From contig JBCBPW010000013.1 of the NCBI GenBank assembly GCA_039820545.1, forward strand, positions 1 to 64,000: a stretch of 64,000 nt of DNA, given 5' to 3'. Positions 29,301 to 35,203 of this stretch are shown one piece after another. The translations under genes and the position numbers were made by a program. Each line of letters begins with the position of its first letter. Within the stretch, counting starts at the first letter, position 1. Origin of the DNA: JALEFZ01 sp039820545 (GTDB lineage: Bacteria > Bacteroidota > Bacteroidia > J057). Below the pieces are notes generated by a model, which saw nothing but the letters and a program-made list of their open reading frames with translations, was not told the origin of the DNA and ran no database searches.

Positions 29301-29388
29301 GAGTCAAGCTACGATTCCTTTGTTTATGGGAATAGAATATGCTTCACTACTTAGTGAACCGCAGCTCTATTATATCAGGGGGAATTAA
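23341..29388 (+). CDS. SpvB/FG-GAP/RHS-repeat giant secreted protein (polymorphic-toxin-like)
   Basis: 2,015 residues. Signal peptide: ~1-22. The SpvB-type N-terminal domain (~30-320) has GAASYQIPIMISPGTRGMVP and HMGLGWALGGLS. Seven FG-GAP/VCBS-type calcium-loop repeats (~335-690) read GDFNGDGKGDL, GDFNGDGKTDL, and so on. RHS/YD repeats (~880-1,590) have YDSYGRP-, YDVLGRE- and YDALHRM-like units. The RHS-associated core (~1,630-1,700) is YLHRDHIGSIQTI then GARIYDASIGRFLSADP and NRYSYVMNNPLSLVDPSG. The C-terminal ~315 residues are different in character: a Gly/Ala-rich hydrophobic stretch (~1,720-1,800), then a soluble part with GMNSMSIAHDYFADF near the end. In RHS systems such tails are often toxins enclosed in the repeat shell. 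The activity here is unknown, and no immunity-like gene follows. Confidence 0.9.
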   Translation: MKKYILGLILLLGMSLPYHLQAQVAGRTADQFRVNESGAASYQIPIMISPGTRGMVPNLSFVYSSQQGNGHMGLGWALGGLSVITRAPATKAQDNEIDGVDFDRKDRFTLDGERLVNVSGSYGYNNTQYRTEQEAFAKIVSYGTAGQGPQKFKVWTKDGMIREYGYTTNSRIEAQGKSDVLIWRLNKVTDRQGNYYTFTYGEINGNTESYPTRIDYTGNASRGLATYASVRFEYESRSDVNDNYLSGVKVKFSKRLKRVRSYYGNSLVRTYTMTYTQQGSAYQSLLTQIQECGTNGSCKEAIRFDWGSMNENGQFNIKSPYPNSGYGVNANNYKYIPGDFNGDGKGDLFHVVNNNYGRVWQSNGNGTFSIKSPFPNSGYALSANNYNFIPGDFNGDGKTDLFHALNGSSGHVWQSNGNGTFSIKNKFTAGTNLYSVSFKPGDFNGDGRTDLALIYLVQVPHYYYPAPYFTVIQSIWLSNGNGTFTVKSPFGSGNYAAPAVFPYKWDFADFNGDGLTDIVQYAGSNGLIIWMSKGDGTFELKPSFPNNGYNVSSNGYKFLPGDFNGDGMADLVHIVNNNYLRVWESKGDGTFSIRGLYPNTGYALSANGYNFRVGDFNGDGKSDLVHFVNNNYLHVWYSRGNGTFNIRSPFPNSGYAMSANGYAFTTSDFTGDGKTDLLHFVNHRYVHVWEAKPDTRFQITKITNVRKEVRLTYKPLTDASAYSKYSSSTYPKMDIQAPMRVVSRVQTSNGIGGFTTVDYKYEGAYIDLQGRGFRGFKKITASNITTGLKEITEFERDHRCVNSKVKKSEQRLISNNRLISQTVNTISYRTTFSGKVNWSWVSRSVMKSYKLNGSLVTTTTTNFTYDSYGNLTKEATTFQGGHTKTTDRYYYNNTSSWILGQLTSERFIRRRSGQPTLTRRIDYSYNSARTLMTRETIEPAISSLRITKDYLYDGYGNITRTTLSGNNGYGSETRIKQFAYDSRGRFQTRKTNELGHTRNDVYDNLHGNVTQSTGPNGIKTTYTYDPFGRKLTQYTPGGGTITYTYARISSGNEIYYVQEAAQGKPTQRTYYDVLGRETRMLRKGFSGSWIYQTNIYDSKGRLWKMSEPYYSGTSAKYTVYEYDALHRMTRETAPGSRVRTISYNGLTQTITNPNGQQLIEKRDAIGNLLQTTNHIGKHTYQYYDSFDNLIEIRDGNGTRTYMQYDLLGRKTRIQDPNAGVILYTYNAFNELVTERNARNQTTTFRYDKLGRLTQRVEPEGTTTWTYDVGNKAKSRLYRVTGPGGYQETYSYDSYSRLYKTSYSGPGGTFNIQTSYDSYGRPSQVTYPSNFRSKNLYNSSGYLYEVRNASNNAKFWTLEAQSARDQWERTRAGNNKVTNYYYDSNRGVVTRIYTAGVQDLRFTFDKIGNLTQRRDAARSLTENFLYDGINRVISTNAGGGGSTTITYDAAGNITYRSDAGCYEYGAGVAGPQAVTRLKDNAGGTLKTFTYDASGNMTRNHQTNILYTTYNKPYRLTKGSDKIEIDYGPGRSRQTQRIYKSNSLHKTIRYVGSIYEKHTGAGGTKYIHHIMAGDKVVAVHTTGSGAGTRYLHRDHIGSIQTITNESGGVVDVLSYNAWGQRRNPYTWQASNSISASFIRGFTGHEHLDMENLIHMGARIYDASIGRFLSADPFVSFEGTGQSLNRYSYVMNNPLSLVDPSGFFFKKLFKALKRIVKSIFKNPLAFIVGVVAAVVTFGVVNPILTSALGGGFWGGLGAAVLSGAAAGAAGSFGATLVATGDLGMALKAGLMGGLTGALSGGLMYGIDQILPTWMQTSSIARPNNPLSASKRIQIQIGRSLTTSGVNGLMNKIRGGEFADGFMVSMFGDMIRWGRDAFVEWRALKQFRETGWPTNQADQAQFLEDAGATLRPSEGWESDVKSHNGQYVSVINPRTPNVGIPRNSGFLNRYATGENSAFMKIVSKIPGMNSMSIAHDYFADFASPLGINLLTSQATIPLFMGIEYASLLSEPQLYYIRGN

Positions 29389-29418
29389 TCAGGAGAGGAT
29401 TCAACTCCTTTAAGATGA

Positions 29419-29455
29419 AAGGCTGAAAGTGCTCGTAATGAGTACTTTCAGCCTT
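29419..29455. terminator. Long hairpin after the RHS gene
   Basis: A 16-bp stem (AAGGCTGAAAGTGCTC with GAGTACTTTCAGCCTT, one G-T pair) and a 5-base loop, 31 bases after the RHS stop. The T tract is poor on both strands, so it may be a bidirectional terminator or a 3' stabiliser. Confidence 0.6.
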
Positions 29456-29470
29456 ATCATTTTATGAAAT

Positions 29471-29578
29471 CTGGTTTTGTCTAGATTGTATCTAGCGCTT
29501 TTGGCTTCAGTTGTAAACTGAAGGGGACCAGTTGTATGGCTTGTAATCGTAGACAGACGCCATGAATGGCGTCTCTAC
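29471..29578. repeat. Multi-hairpin intergenic element (three-way-junction-like plus palindrome)
   Basis: CTGGT (29471-29475) can pair with ACCAG (29527-29531). The enclosed hairpins are CTAGAT/ATCTAG (29481-29495) and CTTCAGTT/AACTGAAG (29505-29523), both with 3-base loops. A further near-palindrome follows: GTAGA, a two-base bulge, GACGCCAT (29549-29563) against ATGGCGTCTCTAC (29566-29578). It looks like a dispersed REP-type element or a structured RNA. It lies just downstream of scoB and of the RHS gene. Confidence 0.5.
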
Positions 29579-29587
29579 AGCTTTTGT

Positions 29588-30244
29588 CTATCCGATGTGG
29601 ATCTCAGGAATTTCACCTTCTACCACCAAATGACCTTCGGTAGCGGCCTGAATTTCTTCTACGCTCACTCCTGGGGCACGTTCTAGTAGTCTAAACCCTT
29701 CAGGGACAATGTCCAGAACCGCCATATTCGTCACGATTTTCTTCACACAGCGAACCCCCGTCAAGGGTAATGTACAAGCTTTGAGCAATTTAGATTTGCC
29801 GCGCTTGTTGGTGTGGGTCATCGCGACGATGATGTTGTCGGCAGAGGCGACCAAGTCCATGGCGCCGCCCATGCCTTTGACTAAGCGACCTGGGATCTTC
29901 CAGTTGGCGATGTCTCCATTTTGGGCGACTTCCATCGCGCCAAGCACGGTCAGTTGGATGTGTTTGCCACGAATCATGGCGAAGCTCGTGTAAGAGTCAA
30001 AAATAGAGGCTCCTGGCAGTGCGGTGATCGTCTGCTTTCCTGCATTGATCATGTCTGCATCTACCTCGTCTTCATAAGGGAAGGGACCCATACCCAGGAT
30101 ACCATTTTCGGACTGAAAGGTCACGTCCATGCCCTCAGGCACATAGTTGGCGATCAAAGTAGGGATGCCAATCCCTAGGTTTACATACCACCCATCTTGT
30201 AGTTCTTGGGCGATGCGTTTGGCTATATCGTTTCTATCAAGCAT
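29588..30244 (-). CDS. scoB: CoA transferase subunit B (succinyl-CoA:3-ketoacid type)
   Basis: About 218 residues from the ATG at 30244. This is the beta chain of a class I CoA transferase that moves CoA between succinyl-CoA and acetoacetate, or a similar 3-oxoacid. Motifs: IAKRIAQELQDGWYVNLGIGIPTL, the catalytic glutamate region SENGILGMG, GKQTITALPGASIFDS, and GAMEVAQNGDIANWKIPG. An upstream ATG at 30262 would add MKNETD. Those codons come from a TCATTTTTCA-type repeat, so I prefer the ATG at 30244 (MLDRNDIAKRI). It pairs with scoA, but a four-helix-bundle gene separates them. Pathway role: ketone-body/acetoacetate or 3-oxoadipate use. Confidence 0.88.
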   Translation of the reverse strand: MLDRNDIAKRIAQELQDGWYVNLGIGIPTLIANYVPEGMDVTFQSENGILGMGPFPYEDEVDADMINAGKQTITALPGASIFDSYTSFAMIRGKHIQLTVLGAMEVAQNGDIANWKIPGRLVKGMGGAMDLVASADNIIVAMTHTNKRGKSKLLKACTLPLTGVRCVKKIVTNMAVLDIVPEGFRLLERAPGVSVEEIQAATEGHLVVEGEIPEIHIG

Positions 30245-30259
30245 GTCAGTTTCATTTTT

Positions 30260-30734
30260 CATGGCTCATTTTTCAGTACAGACTACTTTTCAAATGAACC
30301 TATTGAGTATCGTATCTGGATTTTTTCAGAATGGCATACAAAATTCTGCATACTTCATCTGTTTTTTCCAGAAGGAAGAGGAATTCTTCTTCAGCTAATA
30401 AAGAACTATCTCGCAGTAGATTGAGCCAGTATTTTGTTTCAAGGCCCTCTTTGTAAGCGATCGAAATCTTGGCAGAAAAATCGGCTTTAGATATTCCTCC
30501 ATGGGCCTCAGCGACATTCGCTCCAATAGAAGTACCACTTTTGAGGATCTGCCTACCTAAAACGAACTCCCTTTTCTCCTGAATAAGACTTCGAGAAAAT
30601 TTGACGATCTCTACTGCTAGATCATATGACTTCTGCATGGCAGGAGTCTTTCTTAGTTTTTCCATGGTTGTATTGGTAATATGTTAATATAGTTCAGTGC
30701 TCATGGTTACTTGAACAATGAAGAATGATCCATG
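30260..30734. mobile_element. Inverted-repeat-bounded four-helix-bundle cassette (putative)
   Basis: CATGGCTCATTTTTCA (30260-30275) and the reverse complement of CATGGATCATTCTTCA (30719-30734) are inverted repeats matching at 14 of 16 positions. They enclose only the four-helix-bundle gene and split an otherwise tight scoA-scoB pair. The right repeat abuts the scoA stop codon, and the left repeat overlaps an alternative scoB start. A gene-less palindrome with the same core lies after pheT. There is no transposase, so any mobility would need help in trans. This is a hypothesis from sequence symmetry. Confidence 0.4.
30300..30665 (-). CDS. Four-helix-bundle protein (23S rRNA intervening-sequence protein family)
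   Basis: 121 residues, the usual size for the S23/IVP family. It has four amphipathic helices: SYDLAVEIVKFSRSLIQ, a region with VLGRQILKSGTSIGANVAEA (the family signature with SG.SI..NIAEG), FSAKISIAYKEGLETKYWL, and EFLFLLEKTDEVCRILYAIL. Relatives are encoded in 23S rRNA intervening sequences of several bacteria. A related fold serves as the Avd accessory protein of diversity-generating retroelements. The molecular function of stand-alone copies is not settled. It lies in the same direction between scoA and scoB, within the putative inverted-repeat cassette. No reverse transcriptase is nearby. Confidence 0.88.
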   Translation of the reverse strand: MEKLRKTPAMQKSYDLAVEIVKFSRSLIQEKREFVLGRQILKSGTSIGANVAEAHGGISKADFSAKISIAYKEGLETKYWLNLLRDSSLLAEEEFLFLLEKTDEVCRILYAILKKSRYDTQ

Positions 30735-31430
30735 TCATCTGTTTCTCACCGTTCTTTGTTCAATACGCTTCTCGTACTTCTCTCCTTGGAAGATTCTCTG
30801 CACAAAGATTCCTGGTGTATGGATGAAGTTGGGATCGAGTTCGCCTGGTTCTACTAATTCTTCTACCTCTGCGATGGTGATCGTTCCTGCCATGGCCATG
30901 AGGGGATTGAAGTTGCGGGCAGTACCCTTGTAGATAAGGTTTCCTTGGGTGTCTCCTTTCCAGGCCTTGACGATGGCGAAGTCGGCGGTGAGTGCTGTCT
31001 CTAGAATGTGTGGTTTCCCATCAAACCAGCGTACTTCCTTGCCTTCTGCAACTTCGGTTCCATAGCCTGCGGGCGTAAAGAATGCGGGAATCCCTACACC
31101 CCCTGCATTGCAGCGAGCGGCCAGCGATCCTTGCGGAATCAAATCTACTTCCAATTCCCCACTGAGCATCTGCCGCTCAAACTCTGCGTTTTCTCCTACA
31201 TAGGAGGAAATCATTTTCTTGATTTGGCGTTTGACCAGGAGCAAGCCCAGACCAAAATCATCGACTCCTGCATTGTTGGAGATGCAGGTGAGGCCTTTCA
31301 CTTCGGCTTCCACCAGAGCCGCAATACAGTTTTCGGGAATGCCGCATAGCCCAAATCCGCCGAGCATGAGGGTCATATCGTCCTCGATCCCGCGGATGGC
31401 CTCTTGCGCATGCGCAACTACTTTATTCAT
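30735..31430 (-). CDS. scoA: CoA transferase subunit A (succinyl-CoA:3-ketoacid type)
   Basis: 231 residues, the alpha chain of the class I CoA transferase. The N-terminal region has MTLMLGGFGLCGIPENCI, the glycine-rich signature of family I CoA transferases. It is followed by GLTCISNNAGVDDFGLGLLL, ISSYVGENAEFERQ, EVDLIPQGSLAARCNAGGVGIPAF and KAWKGDTQGNLIYKGTARNFNP. The C-terminus after EKYEKRIEQRTVRNR ends exactly at the right inverted repeat of the inserted cassette, so the final residues could have been altered by that event. It functions with ScoB in the cytoplasm; the exact oxoacid substrate is not decidable from sequence. Confidence 0.9.
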   Translation of the reverse strand: MNKVVAHAQEAIRGIEDDMTLMLGGFGLCGIPENCIAALVEAEVKGLTCISNNAGVDDFGLGLLLVKRQIKKMISSYVGENAEFERQMLSGELEVDLIPQGSLAARCNAGGVGIPAFFTPAGYGTEVAEGKEVRWFDGKPHILETALTADFAIVKAWKGDTQGNLIYKGTARNFNPLMAMAGTITIAEVEELVEPGELDPNFIHTPGIFVQRIFQGEKYEKRIEQRTVRNR

Positions 31431-31633
31431 ATTTCATTTTTGAGATGATGTATGGAGACATCAGGCGGGAGGAACAAGCAGTCAGATAGTAGTCCTTTTC
31501 CATCTTATCTTTTGGTCCTTCGTCTGTGCGTCTTCTCGGTAGCAGTTTATACAAAAAAATTCTCTTCTCCTGAACAGATGCGGAGAATGAGCAGATTATT
31601 TTGGTGAGGGGGGAATTTGTAGAAAAGATAATG

Positions 31634-32587
31634 TTATTGATTGAAGACATGCGTTCGATGCCATTCTAGGGAATCCTGTGAAGGATAGAGCTCTTTCTGG
31701 GCGGGTAAAAGTATTTCTTTTCCCTCAAGGGCTTGAAGGCTAAAAAACGGGGATTCTACCTCTTTAAAATTACTTCCCAGAATAACTTGGTAGTCTTTGT
31801 TTATCGAAATAAGTCCTCTATCAAAAACTCTATGGAGCGTTGGGGAAAGCGCAATTCCATTTCCTATAAAATCTCTTCCTCCATCTTTTATTGGGATGAT
31901 ATGGCAAGCATCAATCATTTTCTCGCCACTTTTTGGAAAAATTGCATTTCCCAATACAGCACATCTATTTTGGTAGATGCGAACTATTTGGCGCGGAAAG
32001 ACACTTCTTCGAACCTTACGAAACTCTTGACGATAGGTATGTTGATCGTATGAGCCACCTTTCTCATTTAAAATACTGAGTTGCCAGTTATCGAAATATT
32101 CAGGCTGAACCTGATAGGTCTTATATTTGTTTACTTTCTCTGGGAAGAAGTGCGAAACTAACTCGCTAAGAATAAATGCTCTAGATGTACTGTCACTTAA
32201 GATCTGATACAGTTCCTCGTCAAAATATCCGTATGCTACGTCGGCTTGGAGTGCTTTGGTGCTATGAAAAGGGTCGGTGATCTTCCTGCCTTCTTTAGAT
32301 ATAATTTTCCAGAAGCTTCTACTTTTGGAAGCGCTACTTTGTAAGTGGTAAAAGGGATGATGAAAATCTCCCTTCCCGTTTCCCGAAAATAAGTCCCAGT
32401 TATATCTAAACTTGGTAATTAGTTGGTCGTCAGGAAGAAATATATTATCCTCGAACATTCGATCATGTATAGCTTCTATAAGTGTGATCATTAAAACTGG
32501 TTTATGTGAAGCTAGTACCCCCTTTTTAATGGGCGAGCGCTTAACATTTTGCATTTGATCAATAAAAAAAGCTATCCGATCATTCAT
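31634..32587 (-). CDS. HNH endonuclease with sulfur-binding-type N-terminal domain (putative type IV restriction enzyme)
   Basis: 317 residues. Residues ~15-165 resemble the phosphorothioate-DNA-binding (SBD) domain of ScoMcrA-like enzymes: SHKPVLMITLIEAIHD, FRYNWDLFSGNGKG, HPFYHLQSS and FWKIISKEG. Residues ~205-262 are the HNH nuclease: CAVLGNAIFP, DACHIIPIKDGG (His229), IGNGIALSPTLHRVFDRGLI (Asn243, His252). Relatives cut DNA carrying phosphorothioate or other modifications and act as defence against modified foreign DNA. No dnd or other restriction genes are nearby, so it is a solitary copy. The SBD call is from pattern recognition and is less certain than the HNH call. The Met at residue 11 is an alternative start. 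Confidence 0.75.
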   Translation of the reverse strand: MNDRIAFFIDQMQNVKRSPIKKGVLASHKPVLMITLIEAIHDRMFEDNIFLPDDQLITKFRYNWDLFSGNGKGDFHHPFYHLQSSASKSRSFWKIISKEGRKITDPFHSTKALQADVAYGYFDEELYQILSDSTSRAFILSELVSHFFPEKVNKYKTYQVQPEYFDNWQLSILNEKGGSYDQHTYRQEFRKVRRSVFPRQIVRIYQNRCAVLGNAIFPKSGEKMIDACHIIPIKDGGRDFIGNGIALSPTLHRVFDRGLISINKDYQVILGSNFKEVESPFFSLQALEGKEILLPAQKELYPSQDSLEWHRTHVFNQ

Positions 32588-32594
32588 CTATATG

Positions 32595-32625
32595 AAAAGA
32601 TACGAGCTTATCGCTACACCACAAA
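32595..32625 (-). promoter_or_regulatory. Promoter of the HNH endonuclease gene
   Basis: On the minus strand, TTTG (32622-32625), a 19-base spacer and TATCTTTT (32595-32602), 7 of 8 to TAnnTTTG. The -7 box ends only 7 bases before the ATG at 32587. The mRNA would therefore be leaderless, or translation starts at the internal Met (32557). Confidence 0.5.
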
Positions 32626-32872
32626 GTATGCCCAAGCTGTAAACTATGTTTCACCATTCCCCCCTACATCTCGTACATTCCCGCAATATTTGGGGGGTTT
32701 ATACGGGAGCTGACCTTTTTCCCAATAAGAATTCAGAGATTTAGGAAATAATGTGAATATGTCTATTCCAATGGAATGAATAGAATCGGAAGAATTACGT
32801 TATATTATAGAGAAACCTTTATGTGACTCGCCAAGCCATTTACCATATACCTAACATCCAACGAATTACCCC

Positions 32873-34813
32873 ATGCTTCTCGCCAGAGCTGTAACTACGA
32901 TCCTTGTCCTACTCCCCCTGCTGATGTGGGGTCAAGGAGTGGCGCCACGCGTGCTGAAAGGTCCTGACGGTGTCACCTACACCTACAACCTCACAGGAAA
33001 TACCACCGCCGCCTCTCCTAAAACGATCATCCCCGATCCCACCAAACGATGCAACTCCGACAATAATAAGATCTCTTACGCACTGGTCCACCAACTCGTG
33101 GATGATCCTGAATTGTATCGCGCCTGCCAAAAGATCGTCGAGGATAAGCTCGGAACTTCGTTTTACTTCCGTGGACTCGATTCGTTATGTGCCGTAGGGT
33201 TCCAGATCACCTTTGGCGCGGGTTATTATCTCTTCTGCCCAGGACAACCCAATCCCTACAAGGACTTGAAATTCAAGGGGGATAAGGAAATTTACCAGAT
33301 TCACGTAGACACAGAAAAGGGAAAGATCTATGTAGCAGAAAAACGAGGAGAAGAAGTCTTGGAGGTCAATGAATCCATTATCGGTAAAAAATGGTTTGAG
33401 CCCGATCCTGAAGAATATGAGCTTCCTTACGTCACGGGACAACCCAGTTGTGAAACGCCTTACTTTCTCGATCCACGCGCCATCATCGCGGCCAATCCCA
33501 CGCAAGGCGCAGCACCTCTCAACGTACAGTTTGACGGGAGTAACTCCTACGACCAGGACCAAGACGGAGCGCGAATCAATACATATATGTGGAACTTTGG
33601 CGATGGAGATACAGCCAGCGGAGCGGAGATCAGCCATACCTTCCAGAGGCCTGGGACATACGAGGTCTCCCTGACAGTTACGGACAATGAGGACGTGACA
33701 CACGATACGACCCAGCTCATCACGGTGCAAGCACGTCCCACCAATGATTCCCTCCCAGTGGCCATATTCACCACGCAGCCTAGCTCAGGGCAGGTGCCTT
33801 TATTGGTGGCCTTGGATGGGAGCGAATCCTATGATCAAGATGAAAAAGGCGCAAGCATCGTACGATATGAATGGGACTTTGGCGATGGTCAAAAGGGAGA
33901 AGGGGTCACGATCCAGCATAGTTATACAGCTGTAGGATCTTACAAGATTACTTTGGTGGTGACGGACAATGAAGGCTCGCAAGCGACCTCTAGTCGATTT
34001 GTGATGGTCTCTCAGATTCCTCCGCCCCCTGTGCCTGTACCTACTCCTTGTCCCGATCCTGATACTTGCTATACGATGCTGTACACGGTCAGCACTTGTG
34101 GCAATAAGATTGATACCCTCACGGCTGTACCTATGCGTGTCGCCTGTCCTGCTCCGTCCCGCAATACGGTCATCTTTACAGGCTGCAATTGTCCAGAAGC
34201 AGCTCAACCTGTACCTGCTGAGACAAGCCCGCTAGAGCTTGCAGGTGGGCCTAATTTCCGTTTCTTCCGTGGACAGATCACGGAGTATGGCATGGGATTC
34301 AATGGCCAGATTCGATACAGACTCGACCAAAGAAGACGTGCGGCCATTGTCGGAGACTTTGGTGTCGTGCCTGTACGCCGTGCGCTGCCCTCAGACGACA
34401 GACCCTATAAGTGGTCGCCTCTACGAGATTCGATCGATACGGCTACAGGTCGTCCCCTTGTATGGCACAGAGGTTCGTTGAGAGGGACTGCCAATGCGGC
34501 TTTGGGTTTTGAATTTTCCCCTTATCCTTGGTTATACGCACAGGTCACGACGGGCCTAGAATGGAGCTTTAATCAGATTGAAGTTTCTGATCCTGCCAAA
34601 GATCCGAATAATGCCTACAAGGGATTTCAGACGCGCATCAATTACTATGAACCCCGAATCGGGATTCGTCGAAGCCATTTGGAGGTGTACTACTCCATCC
34701 AGTTTTTGCCAGAGAATAGACCCTTTACCTTTATTCCTGCCAACGAAACGGGAGGGACACATAATCGTCTGACAGATAAGACGCATAATGCTGGAATGCT
34801 GCTGTGGTTTTAA
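32873..34813 (+). CDS. PKD-domain protein with C-terminal outer-membrane-barrel-like region
   Basis: 646 residues. The signal peptide is near 1-20 (ending LMWGQ). Residues ~25-200 are of unknown type, with several Cys residues. Two PKD domains follow, at ~205-290 (AAPLNVQFDGSNSYDQD, YMWNFGDGD) and ~295-385 (LLVALDGSESYDQD, YEWDFGDGQ). A Pro-rich linker (PPPPVPVPTPCPDPD) leads to a Cys-rich patch. The last ~200 residues have alternating strands typical of small outer-membrane barrels (FRGQITEYGMGFNGQIRYRL, YAQVTTGLEWSFN, INYYEPRIGIRR) and end in LLWF. There is no T9SS sorting domain. I infer an outer-membrane protein that displays PKD domains; its function is unknown. Confidence 0.7.
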   Translation: MLLARAVTTILVLLPLLMWGQGVAPRVLKGPDGVTYTYNLTGNTTAASPKTIIPDPTKRCNSDNNKISYALVHQLVDDPELYRACQKIVEDKLGTSFYFRGLDSLCAVGFQITFGAGYYLFCPGQPNPYKDLKFKGDKEIYQIHVDTEKGKIYVAEKRGEEVLEVNESIIGKKWFEPDPEEYELPYVTGQPSCETPYFLDPRAIIAANPTQGAAPLNVQFDGSNSYDQDQDGARINTYMWNFGDGDTASGAEISHTFQRPGTYEVSLTVTDNEDVTHDTTQLITVQARPTNDSLPVAIFTTQPSSGQVPLLVALDGSESYDQDEKGASIVRYEWDFGDGQKGEGVTIQHSYTAVGSYKITLVVTDNEGSQATSSRFVMVSQIPPPPVPVPTPCPDPDTCYTMLYTVSTCGNKIDTLTAVPMRVACPAPSRNTVIFTGCNCPEAAQPVPAETSPLELAGGPNFRFFRGQITEYGMGFNGQIRYRLDQRRRAAIVGDFGVVPVRRALPSDDRPYKWSPLRDSIDTATGRPLVWHRGSLRGTANAALGFEFSPYPWLYAQVTTGLEWSFNQIEVSDPAKDPNNAYKGFQTRINYYEPRIGIRRSHLEVYYSIQFLPENRPFTFIPANETGGTHNRLTDKTHNAGMLLWF

Positions 34814-34832
34814 GCTTATACATATGATCAGC

Positions 34833-34870
34833 AAGAAGGGCCACCTCGAAGTAAGAGATGGCCCTTCTTT
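34833..34870. terminator. Terminator after the PKD/barrel gene
   Basis: A 15-base stem (AAGAAGGGCCACCTC with GAGATGGCCCTTCTT, one mismatch) and a 7-base loop, followed by a T-rich tail. It starts 20 bases after the stop. Confidence 0.8.
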
Positions 34871-34971
34871 CTATTATAACTTAAAATGTCTCGCTCTAAG
34901 CAGGCTTACTTCCTCATGAAGGGCTCTGTAGTTCGATGACTAAGCAGACTGTAACATAATTTGTTTAATGT

Positions 34972-35118
34972 TTAATTGTCGCCTTCAGCGTCCCGAGCAT
35001 TAGACTCAGGATTTTTAGGCAAAAAGAACCAATCCCGATGATGAATCTCGGGACGGAATTTTAGCCCAAATCCTCTATCCGCCCCTGTCTCCAAATTCCT
35101 AGGCCGACGCCTCCCCAT
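34972..35118 (-). CDS. Possible 48-residue small protein
   Basis: ATG at 35118 to TAA at 34972. The product starts MGRRRPRNLETGADRG, continues FGLKFRPEIHHRDWFFL and ends ARDAEGDN. Its composition (basic N-terminus, aromatic middle, acidic C-terminus) looks more protein-like than random for an intergenic frame. The same strand has a TAATTTTC box (7 of 8 to TAnnTTTG) upstream. No family is recognised. It may instead be part of a dispersed repeat, since the DNA contains short inverted repeats. Keep it as a candidate only. Confidence 0.3.
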   Translation of the reverse strand: MGRRRPRNLETGADRGFGLKFRPEIHHRDWFFLPKNPESNARDAEGDN

Positions 35119-35203
35119 ACAGCCTGTTACTAAACTCGAAAATTATAGTATGAAACTTTGGTTACAGTGTACTACGCAGAGCGAATCAATAGAAAGCGAT
35201 TAT

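Larger units (their letters stand above)
34814..35203. other. 390-base convergent gap
   Basis: Holds a terminator at 34833-34870 and a possible 48-codon minus-strand ORF at 34972-35118. The rest shows no recognised gene. Local dyads occur around GTCCCGAG and CCCGATGATGAATCTCGGG. Confidence 0.6.

Noticed and set aside
31423..31650. 75-codon minus-strand ORF between the HNH nuclease gene and scoA
   Set aside because: It overlaps both neighbours, has a low-complexity start and no domain, and the intergenic sequence does not look coding.
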